NCBI GenBank assembly: GCA_963846775.1
Contig: CAWJXB010000006.1
Span: forward strand, 1,922,001-1,986,000
Source of the DNA: CAVYXA01 sp963846775
Lineage (GTDB): Bacteria; Verrucomicrobiota; Verrucomicrobiia; Chthoniobacterales; UBA10450
Length of the DNA: 64,000 bases
Direction of reading: 5' to 3'
The position numbers and the translations under genes are program-made. Below the pieces are notes generated by a model. The model was not told the origin of the DNA. It ran no database searches and worked only from the letters and a program-made list of their open reading frames with translations. Shown one piece after another: positions 25,758 to 33,580 of this stretch; within the stretch, counting starts at the first letter, position 1; the number at the start of each line of letters is the position of its first letter.

Positions 25758-26575
25758 TGGAGCCTTTCCGTGTGGCATCGGACCAGGATCTTCCTGGCGG
25801 GAGCGAAGATTTCCCGGCGCTGCTTCGCCGCAAAAGCTTGTTAGGCATGCCGGCCATCGTCGATCCTGATTCGCGCGCGGCCAGGTTATTCACGCCGACC
25901 GAAGCGACGACCATCCTTGCGTTCAAATTCTCTGGCGGCGTGCTCGTGGCGGGCGATCGCCGCGCCACCGCCGGCAACACCGTCGTCTACGATCGCGCCG
26001 ATAAAGTGCTCGAGATCGATCGCCATTCCATCATGGCAATCGCGGGCGTGCCGGCGACGGCCTGGGAAATGGCGCGTGTGCTCGAACACTCGTTTCAATA
26101 TTTTCGCCGGACGCAATTGCAGGAGATGAGTGTGGATGGAAAAGTGCGCGCGCTCTCGAAACTGCTGCGCGACAATTTTGGCCTGGCGCTGCAAGGCCTG
26201 GGCATGGTTGTGCCGATTTTCGCCACTTACGATTCCGACGCCAAACCCGGAGGCCGACTTTATTTTTACGACGCGATGGGCGCGCAATTCGAAGTGACCG
26301 ATTACGCCGCGACCGGCTCGGGCTCGCCCGCGGTCCGCGGCATTCTGTACTACGAGAACAACTGGGGCGCGCAGCCGTTGCAGCAGCGCAGCGAAGACGA
26401 AGCGATCACGGTGGCGTTGCGGGCGCTCGACACCGCGGCTGAATCCGACACCGCGACCGGCGGCGTCGATCGGAGCGGGAAGATCTATCCCTTGATCAAG
26501 ATCGTTTCGGGCGAGGGCATTCGCACTTTGCCGGAGGAGAAAATCGCGGCCGTGTTTGAACAAACCGTGGCATGA
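25757..26575 (+). CDS. prcB: PrcB, proteasome beta subunit
   Basis: 272 residues from ATG 25757. A propeptide of about 50 residues precedes the mature N-terminus TTILAFKFSGGVLVAGDRRA. Counting the first Thr as 1, the catalytic set Thr1, Asp17 and Lys33 (DRADKV) is intact, so this should be an active N-terminal nucleophile protease of the 20S core. Later GMVVPIFATYD and the ATGSGSPAVRGILYYEN stretch match PrcB. The residue before Thr1 is Ala, where Gly is usual at the self-cleavage site. It overlaps prcA by 4 bases. It would be the degradation chamber for UBact-tagged proteins. Confidence 0.94.
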   Translation: MEPFRVASDQDLPGGSEDFPALLRRKSLLGMPAIVDPDSRAARLFTPTEATTILAFKFSGGVLVAGDRRATAGNTVVYDRADKVLEIDRHSIMAIAGVPATAWEMARVLEHSFQYFRRTQLQEMSVDGKVRALSKLLRDNFGLALQGLGMVVPIFATYDSDAKPGGRLYFYDAMGAQFEVTDYAATGSGSPAVRGILYYENNWGAQPLQQRSEDEAITVALRALDTAAESDTATGGVDRSGKIYPLIKIVSGEGIRTLPEEKIAAVFEQTVA

Positions 26576-27354
26576 TCGAAGAACCATATCGCTGGGTCGA
26601 AGCGATCGCGAACCGGCGCGAGTACATCGAGACCCAGCTGGCCTCGGGCAGCCCGATCGCTGCGGTCGGATATCGCGCTGGAATTTTGTTCTTAACGCTC
26701 GGCGCCACGCGTCAGAAGCTTTTCGAGATCTACGATCGGATCGCGATGGGCGCGATCGGCCATCCCGGCGATATCGAGCGGCTGCGCATGGCGGCGATCG
26801 AGCTGGCCAGCACCGAAGGATTCACCCGTTCCGCCGCGGACGTCTCGCTGCGGCGGCTGGCGCATTATTCGTTGAGCCCAGCGATGAAAAGCGCGTTCGA
26901 GCAAGTGTACGGCGCGCCGTATCTCGCCCGGATGCTTTTTGCCGAAGTCGGATCGACAGCCGGAGAAGATTTGTTCTTGCGCATCGATTACGATGGCTCA
27001 ATCGCTGCCAACGGCGCCACCTTTGCCGAGGCGCGCCAGGATTTCGCCGTGATCAGCGGGACACGCGAATCCTCAGACGCAATGGAATCGTTCCTCAAAA
27101 CCGAGCACAAACCTGATGCCGATTTTGCCGCCGCGCTAACAAATGCGCTCGATGCCTGGAGCCTCGGCCACATGTTGTTGCAACAGAAGGACGGCGAGAA
27201 GGAAACCCCCGCGCGCGATCGCGTCGTCGAACATCGACGATCTCAGCTCGCCCGGAGCAGTATCGAAGCCGCCGCGCTCGAGCGCCATTCCGCCGGCGCC
27301 ATTCGCTATCGGAGTCTGCCCGATGCCGAGGTCCGGCGGCAGATCGACACTTAG
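26572..27354 (+). CDS. prcA: PrcA, proteasome alpha subunit
   Basis: 260 residues. The alpha subunits form the outer gating rings of the 20S core and dock the ATPase. The N-terminal YRWVEAIANRREYIETQL helix is the H0 gate helix found in bacterial PrcA, followed by SPIAAVGYRAGILFLTLGA and KLFEIYDRIAMGAIGHPGD, typical of the alpha fold; no N-terminal nucleophile is present, as expected. The tail after about residue 200 is charged and probably disordered. The ATG overlaps the prcB stop (ATGA). The operon ends here: the next gene starts 226 bases on, and no Mpa/ARC ATPase, PafA-like ligase or Dop is in the window. Confidence 0.92.
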   Translation: MIEEPYRWVEAIANRREYIETQLASGSPIAAVGYRAGILFLTLGATRQKLFEIYDRIAMGAIGHPGDIERLRMAAIELASTEGFTRSAADVSLRRLAHYSLSPAMKSAFEQVYGAPYLARMLFAEVGSTAGEDLFLRIDYDGSIAANGATFAEARQDFAVISGTRESSDAMESFLKTEHKPDADFAAALTNALDAWSLGHMLLQQKDGEKETPARDRVVEHRRSQLARSSIEAAALERHSAGAIRYRSLPDAEVRRQIDT

Positions 27355-27580
27355 CGCAAGCATTGTATCCGGAATAGAACCCTGGGGCGTGACCGAGTGC
27401 CACACAAGGACAACCGGCGTCACCGCCGGATCGTCGATGTTGGAAGTCGTGAGGATAAGAATTGCCCTGGCCATGGTTATTGGCCCGTTTTTGCTTTGCC
27501 ATTCAGCGGTGTGGGCGCACGAAGCGATCCGGTCAATGGAGAAATCTTTGTCGATTTTCCCGGCTTGAGCGATAATCTCG

Positions 27581-28375
27581 TTGAAAATGTTCCCCAAGGT
27601 TTCCATTCGGTCTGCCGCGACCTGGCTTGGCCTTTTATTGATGGCATTTTGCTTTGCTCGCCTGATCACCATGCCGCTGCCGCAGCGAGCGGTTTCGGCT
27701 CCGCCGCCTTCGAAGAATTCGTTTGTTACCGTCGTTCTCGATCCGGGTCACGGCGGGCCTGATTCCGGATCGATCGTTGGGAGCATTCTGGAGAAAGACC
27801 TGACGCTCGATGTGGCTCAGCGTGTTGATCGATTACTTCGGGCCAACGGCATCCCAACCTTAATGACGCGGACTGACGACACGTTTGTCTCGCTGGGACG
27901 TCGCGCATCGTTTGCCAATCGCGTCCGCAATTCCATTTTCGTTAGCATCCATTTCAACGAAGGCGAACGGCCGGTCGCGAGCGGAATTGAAACCTACTAT
28001 GCCGATCGCCAACCCCGAATGCTTTCGGGGTTGATTTCCTGGATTCCATTTCTCTCGCCGCGGGCAAGCTCGGGCTCACCGAGCATTGAGAGTCAAAGTC
28101 TGGCCGGTTTCATTCAGCAATCGTTAGTCACGCAGACGCGGGCGGCGGATCGCGGCGCGAAAGGGCGGCAGTTTTTTGTCATCGCGCACGTAACCCACCC
28201 GGCTGTGCTGGTGGAGGGCGGATTTCTCAGCAGCAAGGAAGAAATGGCAAAGCTGGCCAATGCCGATTATCGCGAGCAATTGGCGGCGGCGATCACGGAT
28301 GGGATTCTGCATTACCGCGACGCACGAAAAGAACCCCAACCTACGCTCGCAGTCACGGCGCCGGTCCCGCGCTGA
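27581..28375 (+). CDS. N-acetylmuramoyl-L-alanine amidase (AmiC/CwlD type)
   Basis: 264 residues. One N-terminal hydrophobic segment (about 10-32) anchors or exports the protein. The amidase_3 zinc fold follows: VVLDPGHGGPDSGSIVGSIL (first His and nearby Glu), LMTRTDDTFVSLGRRASFAN (conserved R.DD..V.L..R), SIHFNEG (second His) and VLVEGGFLSSKEEM (catalytic Glu). It cuts the amide bond between muramic acid and the peptide stem in cell separation or wall recycling. The peptidoglycan-binding protein starts 35 bases downstream, so they are probably one transcript. Confidence 0.92.
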   Translation: MKMFPKVSIRSAATWLGLLLMAFCFARLITMPLPQRAVSAPPPSKNSFVTVVLDPGHGGPDSGSIVGSILEKDLTLDVAQRVDRLLRANGIPTLMTRTDDTFVSLGRRASFANRVRNSIFVSIHFNEGERPVASGIETYYADRQPRMLSGLISWIPFLSPRASSGSPSIESQSLAGFIQQSLVTQTRAADRGAKGRQFFVIAHVTHPAVLVEGGFLSSKEEMAKLANADYREQLAAAITDGILHYRDARKEPQPTLAVTAPVPR

Positions 28376-28410
28376 ATAATGGAAAAGGCGCAACGTCAGA
28401 GAAACTCGAT

Positions 28411-29163
28411 ATGAAAATCAAGATCGCGCTGGCGATTTTCCTGGCGGCAATCGCGATCGCGCGCGCCGATGATACAGTGGCACAAGCGCAGCAGGCCCTC
28501 AAAACGCAGGGTTTTTATTACGGCGAAATCACAGGCGAAAAGAATGCCGACACGACCGCGGCGATCCGGCGGTTCCAAATTCGTAACGGTTTGCAAGTCA
28601 CCGGCGAGTTGAACAGCGACACCATGCGAGCGCTGGTGAACAGCAATCCCAATCCGCTGCCAAAGGCAGCGGCGCCAAATGCCACGCCTTTTGCGGCCGA
28701 GCCCTCGCCGCAGGATGAAGAAGAGGATTTGGCTGAACCGTCCCAGGGCGCACCGGTGGATCGATTCGCCCAAGGACGGATTCGGGGCGAACAAGTTTAT
28801 CCATTAAACCCCGCCTATCCATCGGGCCCGGCGATCGTGCCGCCGACGGGCGGCTTGTTTGGCGGCACACCATATGAAACGGCACCGCCGCCGGTGCAGC
28901 GGGACGTGATCGCTTCTGCGCAAAGCGTCCTCGCCCGGCGCGATCTTTATCACGGCGAGATCGACGGCGTGTTTGGGCCAAACACGGAATTCTCACTCCG
29001 CGCTTATCAAGCGCGCACCGGCCTCCTTGTTACGGGCCGGCTCGATCTCGAAACGCTGGCCGCGCTCAATCTGTTGCCTGGCCCTAACAGACAATTCTTC
29101 GGCCCGCACCGCCGCATGCCGCCGCGCTTCGAGCCGCCCGTTCGCGGCGAATGGATTCATTAG
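28411..29163 (+). CDS. Secreted protein with two peptidoglycan-binding domains
   Basis: 250 residues. Signal peptide ends near AIAIARADD. Two PG_binding_1 three-helix domains are visible, at about 20-75 (AQQALKTQGFYYGEITGEKN) and about 165-225 (AQSVLARRDLYHGEIDGVFG). A Pro/Ala-rich linker joins them and a Pro/Arg-rich tail ends the protein. No enzyme domain is present, so it probably anchors to the wall or helps the amidase encoded just upstream. Confidence 0.85.
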   Translation: MKIKIALAIFLAAIAIARADDTVAQAQQALKTQGFYYGEITGEKNADTTAAIRRFQIRNGLQVTGELNSDTMRALVNSNPNPLPKAAAPNATPFAAEPSPQDEEEDLAEPSQGAPVDRFAQGRIRGEQVYPLNPAYPSGPAIVPPTGGLFGGTPYETAPPPVQRDVIASAQSVLARRDLYHGEIDGVFGPNTEFSLRAYQARTGLLVTGRLDLETLAALNLLPGPNRQFFGPHRRMPPRFEPPVRGEWIH

Positions 29164-29172
29164 GATAGCCCA

Positions 29173-29248
29173 TGTAGCCACGGCCCGGTGGGCCGTCTCG
29201 GCACACGTTGAGCGCCCGAAGCAGACGGGCCACAGGCCCGTGGCTACA
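29173..29248. repeat. TGTAG-ended palindromic element (76 bp)
   Basis: Ends are TGTAGCCACGG (29173-29183) and CCGTGGCTACA (29238-29248), exact reverse complements. The imperfect pairing continues inward (GCCCGGTGGGCCGTCT against AGACGGGCCACAGGCC) to about 28 bases, so the element is one long imperfect hairpin in the gap between convergent genes. It shares the TGTAG terminus with the elements at 31117 and 41025. Confidence 0.75.
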
Positions 29249-29266
29249 AGATTTGGAAAATCGTGC

Positions 29267-29882
29267 CTACGAAGATTTGTATTTCACCGAGCAACCGTAC
29301 GGGCGCGTGCTGGGATGGCTGATCGCCTTGCCCGCGAGCGATTCGTCCAGGGCGGATTTGACGTAGTTTGTCGACATTGGAATGTCGGCCGGGTTGGGCG
29401 TGGCTTTGCTGTCGATCGCGCCTTCATAGACGATCTTACCTTCGGGATTGATGATCACCATATTGGGCGTGTTTTTCGAGCCATACGCGCGGCCAACTTT
29501 TCCCTCGGGGTCCAGGAGCAGCGCAGTCTGATGCGTTTTCCAGCTCGTCATGATTTTTTGCGCCTGCTCGGCGGTGATGTTGCCCTCGGTTCCGGGCGCG
29601 TTGGAGTCAATCGTTAGCCAGACCACGCCTTTATCGGTGTACTCGTTTCTGAAGTTTCTGCATATTGTCGCTGCCGTAATGTTTCTTCACGAATGGGCAC
29701 TCAGGATTGAACCATTCCAGCACGACGTATTTGCCTTTGTAATCGGCCAGCGAATGCTTTTTGCCCTGCGCGTCCGGGAGTGAGAACTCGGGTGCGCCAC
29801 TGCCGACCGGCGGCGCGTCGGCCGCAAAAACAACGGTGGCGATGAAGGAACCGGCGGTGAGAAGGATGATTCGTGATTTCAT
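29267..29882 (-). CDS. Secreted redoxin (thioredoxin-fold) protein, one frame break
   Basis: Two frames joined near 29645-29648 (one extra A in a run of three) give about 205 residues. Signal peptide MKSRIILLTAGSFIATVVFA. The AhpC/TSA-type fold is visible: GSGAPEFSLPDAQGKKHSLA, YVVLEWFNPECPFVKKHYG with a single CP motif in place of a CxxC, then the MVIINPEGKIVYEGAIDS strand. It belongs to the redoxin group with W.NP.CPFV..HY, often of unknown partner. dsbD starts upstream and ends 4 bases before this gene, so the two likely act together in periplasmic thiol chemistry. Confidence 0.8.
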
Positions 29883-29886
29883 AGGT

Positions 29887-32043
29887 TTATTGGGATGCGA
29901 CATGGGTTACAATAGTTTCAATTTTTTCCAGGATCATGCTTTTGGTGATCAGTTCCGGAAATACGATGGGTTCGGCTGATCGATCCGGGTAAAGCACATA
30001 AAGTGGGACACCCGGGCGGCCAAAATGTTGCAACAATTTTGTAATCTCGGGATCGCCATTTGTCCAATCGGCGACCAGTTTCGTCACACCATGGCGTTGG
30101 AACGCCTCGCGCACGTCGGCGCTGTCGAGCACGGCTTTTTCGTTGAACTTGCAGGTGATGCACCAGGCGGCGGTAAAATCGACAAACACTGGATTACCCT
30201 TGGCCAACTCCGCTTCGAGCCGCTGTTGAATGCTGCTCGGCACGGCTGAGATCGATGTCGATCTAAATTTTCCGCCGATGAAATAGAAGCCGCTCGCGAC
30301 GACGAGTAAAACGATGAGCGCGCTTGTGATTGCACGCTGCGCGGTGGAAGCCGCCGGCACAACAAACGCGCCTTTCATCCAGCAGGCGATGCCGAGCGCG
30401 AGCAGAAAACAGGCGGCCCAGATCAATGCTTCGTAACCGCGTTGCGCGCCGAGGACGTAAAGAAGAAAGAGCAAAGTCGCGAGCAAAAGAAAGCCCATCA
30501 ATTCTTTCACGCGCTCCATCCACGGGCCGGGCTTTGGCAAAAATCGAAGCCACGCGGGTTGCGCGCTGAGCAGCAGATAAGGAACGCTCATTCCCGCGGC
30601 GATGGCGACGAACATCGACAAGATGATCAAGGGCGATTGGGCGAAAGCGAATCCGAGTGCGGTGCCTAAAAACGGCGCGGTGCACGGTGTCGCCAGAACG
30701 GTGGCGAAAACCCCGTGAAAAAACGAGCCGGCATCGCCTTCGCGCGCGACCGAGCCGACCAGCTTCATGGCCGTCTCAGGCGGATTAATCTCGAACACGC
30801 CTAACAGATTAAGCGCGAACACTGTCACGAGCGCGCTCAGAAACAGAACGAAATACGGATTCGTGAATTGCACGGCCCAGCTGATCTGATGACCGGCCGC
30901 TTTGAGCGCGATCAGCAAGAGCGCCAGTCCGATGAACCAGGCGAAAATGCCGGCGATAAACAGAACCCCGCTCCGGAAAATGTGTCGTCGATGCTGGCCC
31001 GCTTGCTTAACGAATCCAAAAATCTTGAGCGAAATTACCGGCAACACGCACGGCATCAGGTTCAAAATGAAACCGCCGAGAAAACCGAAGAGGAGATAAG
31101 TCGCCAGACCGCGCGTTGTGGAGGCGTTTGTGCCAAACGCCTGGGTCGTGGCCGCGGGTGCCTGGGCGTTTGGCACAAACGCCCCTACATTGCCACCCTC
31201 GAAATACCAGCCCATGCGGTTTTCATCGGTCGCGCTCTGGCCAGCGACGATCAACCCGCGCAGCCGCGCTGGCGGCGCGTTCTCAAAAGGAATTTTGAAC
31301 GTCACTTCGTCGCCAACACGCGATGCTACGCTCGGATGACCCACGAGCGTGTTCTCATTGGGCAACGGGTAAAGATCAACAAACGAGTAATTCGCCAGAC
31401 CGGCTTGTCGAAAACTGAACGAGATCTGAGAAGGCGCGCGGTTCCAATCTTCGATTCCACCCGCGGTTTGGGGCAACAATTTGCGGTAGCGCGAAAATAG
31501 CTCCGTGTTCGCCGGCACGGCCGATGTCGACTTGGCCGCCGTAGCCATTCCGGCGGAGGAGGCTCTTGATAATTCGAGCGCCAGGTTCGCGCTACCCGGG
31601 ATACAGATTCTTTCGCAAACGAGCCAGTTCGCCTCGGCCGAAAGTTTCACGGTGGAATCGGCGAGCGACGCCGGCGGCGTAATTTCCTGCATGAGCAGGA
31701 CTTCGTCGTTGTAGCCGTAAGTCACGATGTCGCCGGGATCTTTCAGCTTGAGCGGAATCGGCCATTGGATCTCGCTGATTTTCCAACCCGGCGGCAATTT
31801 CCACTTGATCTCGGTCGGCAATCCGGCGTCACCGGAAAATTTCCAGTAGGTGTGCCAGCCCGGTGCTATTCGCAGAAGCAGCCCGACGGTAAACGGCTTC
31901 CCCGGAACAAACGCCGCCGTATCCGCCAGCAGGGTCGCCTTGACGATCTGTTTCCCTTCGTAAACCTGTGCGCCGGCCGGTGCAGCGGTGACCATCGCTA
32001 GCAGCAGCACGCCGCGGCATGCCAGCAAACGCCCCGATTTCAT
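29887..32043 (-). CDS. dsbD: DsbD-type thiol:disulphide interchange protein
   Basis: 718 residues. Signal peptide ends near APAGAQ; an N-terminal beta-sandwich domain (about 25-275) follows; then eight or nine membrane helices including GFILNLMPCVLPVISLKIFG and ATPCTAPFLGTALGFA, whose Cys pair carries electrons across the membrane; and a C-terminal thioredoxin-like domain with VDFTAAWCITCKFNEKAVL (active-site CxxC). It moves reducing power from cytosolic thioredoxin to periplasmic proteins. The linker before the first helix (GAFVPNAQAPAATTQAFGTN) is encoded by a palindromic repeat element. The redoxin gene follows directly. Confidence 0.93.
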   Translation of the reverse strand: MKSGRLLACRGVLLLAMVTAAPAGAQVYEGKQIVKATLLADTAAFVPGKPFTVGLLLRIAPGWHTYWKFSGDAGLPTEIKWKLPPGWKISEIQWPIPLKLKDPGDIVTYGYNDEVLLMQEITPPASLADSTVKLSAEANWLVCERICIPGSANLALELSRASSAGMATAAKSTSAVPANTELFSRYRKLLPQTAGGIEDWNRAPSQISFSFRQAGLANYSFVDLYPLPNENTLVGHPSVASRVGDEVTFKIPFENAPPARLRGLIVAGQSATDENRMGWYFEGGNVGAFVPNAQAPAATTQAFGTNASTTRGLATYLLFGFLGGFILNLMPCVLPVISLKIFGFVKQAGQHRRHIFRSGVLFIAGIFAWFIGLALLLIALKAAGHQISWAVQFTNPYFVLFLSALVTVFALNLLGVFEINPPETAMKLVGSVAREGDAGSFFHGVFATVLATPCTAPFLGTALGFAFAQSPLIILSMFVAIAAGMSVPYLLLSAQPAWLRFLPKPGPWMERVKELMGFLLLATLLFLLYVLGAQRGYEALIWAACFLLALGIACWMKGAFVVPAASTAQRAITSALIVLLVVASGFYFIGGKFRSTSISAVPSSIQQRLEAELAKGNPVFVDFTAAWCITCKFNEKAVLDSADVREAFQRHGVTKLVADWTNGDPEITKLLQHFGRPGVPLYVLYPDRSAEPIVFPELITKSMILEKIETIVTHVASQ
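31117..31189. repeat. TGTAG-type palindromic element inside dsbD (73 bp)
   Basis: The left end reads TGTGGAGGCGTTTGTGCC.. and the right end, read inward on the other strand, TGTAGGGGCGTTTGTGCC..; the arms agree over about 26 of 29 bases. Each contains the near-palindrome GGCGTTTG-TGC-CAAACGCC (31123-31141; mirrored 31165-31183). The element is open in the dsbD frame and encodes a flexible linker rich in Ala, Thr and Asn. Confidence 0.8.
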
Positions 32044-32098
32044 CTAAATAACTAACACCGCCCGCTGCGCGCGGCAATCGTGATGGCGCGGACGCGCC

Positions 32099-32359
32099 TT
32101 AGGCCGGTAACACCGTGGAAAGCGTCACTTCGCTGTCGACCGTTTGCTCTAAAACGTTTTCAACTGTGGCGCCGACTTTTGATCCGTCGGTATCGACAAT
32201 CCAGACTTGCTGGCCTTGCTCGAACGGACCGCGCGTCATGACCTTGAGCAGCACGCTTTGTTCACGCGCCGGGTCATCGAAAACTTCGGTGCAGATCGCG
32301 TCGGTTTGGCCGAAATCGCTGAGGAGCGTCAAGCTTTCGTCTATGCGGGGCCTTCTCAC
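32099..32359 (-). CDS. Small hypothetical protein
   Basis: 86 residues if GTG at 32359 is the start (MRRPRIDESLTLLSDFGQTD). A longer frame to 32503 exists, but its extra N-terminus is Arg/Cys-rich and non-protein-like. The body has alternating beta-strand pattern: ESLTLLSDF, QSVLLKVMTRGPFEQGQQVW, DGSKVGATVENVLEQ, which suggests a small beta-barrel, perhaps OB- or SH3-like. I do not recognise the family. It lies 55 bases upstream of dsbD in the same direction. Confidence 0.55.
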   Translation of the reverse strand: MRRPRIDESLTLLSDFGQTDAICTEVFDDPAREQSVLLKVMTRGPFEQGQQVWIVDTDGSKVGATVENVLEQTVDSEVTLSTVLPA

Positions 32360-32713
32360 AGTAAAACAAGATCGACAATCGCAAGAAATAAATCGGCGCT
32401 GGCTCAACCGCCGGGCGTATCGGTTCGCAAAAGGAGGCCACATCGCCATCCGCCGACCTATTGCGCGATCGAATGCCATCATGCATAAACCGCTGAGCGA
32501 CATCAGTTCGTTTGCGACGGGGCGACGGGATTAACAAACTTGAAATGAGCGTTTGTGTTTGGGGGAATCCGAGCGATAGTCGTTGCTTATTGGATTACTC
32601 TGTTTAACTCATTGCGCGGTAGATCGTCAGGTGAGCGTCGCTCATTGGTGGTTTGAAACCCGATTCCCGGGAACGGCTCTGTAGGTCGGTAGTTTTTCCA
32701 AATTCAAAACACA
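32360..32713. other. 354-base region with no gene; long leader of the RRM gene
   Basis: No convincing reading frame on either strand. It separates a minus-strand small gene from the plus-strand RRM gene. The right part (about 32530-32713) is A/T-richer and would form a long untranslated leader, as is common for cold-inducible RNA-binding protein genes. TTGCTTATTGGATTACTCTG lies near 32583. No T-rich terminator is clear. Confidence 0.4.
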
Positions 32714-33010
32714 ATGAAACTGTATGTAGGTAATCTCTCTTTTGAGACCACCGAGAACGATCTTCAGGATCTGTTCGAACAACACGGCCAGGTCGGCGAA
32801 GTCAATCTCATGATGGACCGCATGACTGGCAAATCGCGCGGGTTCGCATTCATCACCATGGGTGACGACGCTCAAGCCAAAGCCGCGATGGAAGCCCTCA
32901 ACGGCAAAGAACTCAACGGTCGCGCGCTAGCAGTGAACGAAGCGCGTCCGCGCGAAGAGCGTCCGCGCCCTTACGGGACAAAGCGTCCGTTCGCCGGTAA
33001 TCGCCGGTAA
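32714..33010 (+). CDS. RRM-type RNA-binding protein
   Basis: 98 residues: a single RNA-recognition motif (1-80) with RNP2 LYVGNLSF and RNP1 KSRGFAFI, followed by an Arg/Pro-rich tail (PREERPRPYGTKRPFAGNRR). This is the bacterial glycine-poor Rbp type found in cyanobacteria and Verrucomicrobiota, often induced by cold and acting on mRNA stability or translation. The translation factor infA follows, with a strong hairpin between them. Confidence 0.93.
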   Translation: MKLYVGNLSFETTENDLQDLFEQHGQVGEVNLMMDRMTGKSRGFAFITMGDDAQAKAAMEALNGKELNGRALAVNEARPREERPRPYGTKRPFAGNRR

Positions 33011-33021
33011 ATCGGTTTATG

Positions 33022-33050
33022 GCCGGCGCTTGTCGCAAGCGAGCGCCGGC
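33022..33050 (+). terminator. Strong hairpin between the RRM gene and infA
   Basis: GCCGGCGCT and AGCGCCGGC form a perfect 9-bp stem around an 11-base loop, 12 bases after the RRM stop. TCTCTG follows, not a T-run, so it may be a partial terminator or RNA-stability element. The infA GTG lies 22 bases further on. Confidence 0.55.
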
Positions 33051-33071
33051 TCTCTGCCAAGATCGACTATC

Positions 33072-33287
33072 GTGAGCGCCGAAAAAGCTATCGAATTGGA
33101 AGGCACGATTATGAGTGTCCTGCCCGGAACAATGTTTCGGGTGGCGCTCGCGAACGATCATCTCGTGCTTGCGCATGTTTCCGGCAGAATGCGGAAACGG
33201 TTCATTCGGCTCACAATCGGCGATCGAGTCAGGATGGAAATGTCACCTTACGACACTGCCAAGGCCCGCATCGTTTACCGTCTCTGA
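33072..33287 (+). CDS. infA: Translation initiation factor IF-1
   Basis: 71 residues from GTG 33072 (MSAEKAIELEGTIMSVLPGT); an upstream in-frame start at 33030 would add residues that no IF-1 has. One S1-like OB fold: IELEGTI, LPGTMFRVALANDHLVLAHV, SGRMRKRFIRLTIGDRVRME, SPYDTAKARIVYRL. It binds the ribosomal A site during initiation. It overlaps neither neighbour; the next small gene starts 1 base after the stop. Confidence 0.95.
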   Translation: MSAEKAIELEGTIMSVLPGTMFRVALANDHLVLAHVSGRMRKRFIRLTIGDRVRMEMSPYDTAKARIVYRL

Positions 33288-33288
33288 C

Positions 33289-33531
33289 ATGGCGACACGA
33301 TTCTTTTTCGATCCACCGCGCCGGCGGCCAAAGACGAAGTCCGGTTTGAATATCAAGAGCTTGCTCGTGCGCTGTCCTTCTACGTCAAAGCTGACCGACA
33401 CGGGAAAGACCATCGAAGAAAAGCTCTGGGGCACAACCAAGGTCAAAACGCAAAAGCTCACTTGCGCGCATTGCGGCAAAGTCCATACCTGGACAAAGCA
33501 GGACGTGATCCTGGGCCGGCCGAATTCCTGA
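33289..33531 (+). CDS. Small protein with a CxxC zinc-ribbon-like motif
   Basis: 80 residues from ATG 33289, one base after the infA stop. Basic N-terminus (MATRFFFDPPRRRPKTKSGL), then LLVRCPSTSKLTDTGKTIEE and LTCAHCGKVHTWTKQDVILG. One CxxC plus an earlier Cys and a His could bind zinc. I do not recognise the family. Tight spacing suggests co-translation with infA. Confidence 0.65.
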   Translation: MATRFFFDPPRRRPKTKSGLNIKSLLVRCPSTSKLTDTGKTIEEKLWGTTKVKTQKLTCAHCGKVHTWTKQDVILGRPNS

Positions 33532-33580
33532 AGTGGCCAGTGAGCTAGCCTGAGACCAGACACTACAAGGCCGAAGACAG

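Noticed and set aside
27136..27672. 178-codon minus-strand frame across prcA end and the amidase start
   Set aside because: It lies antisense to two clear genes and its protein sequence has no domain-like pattern.
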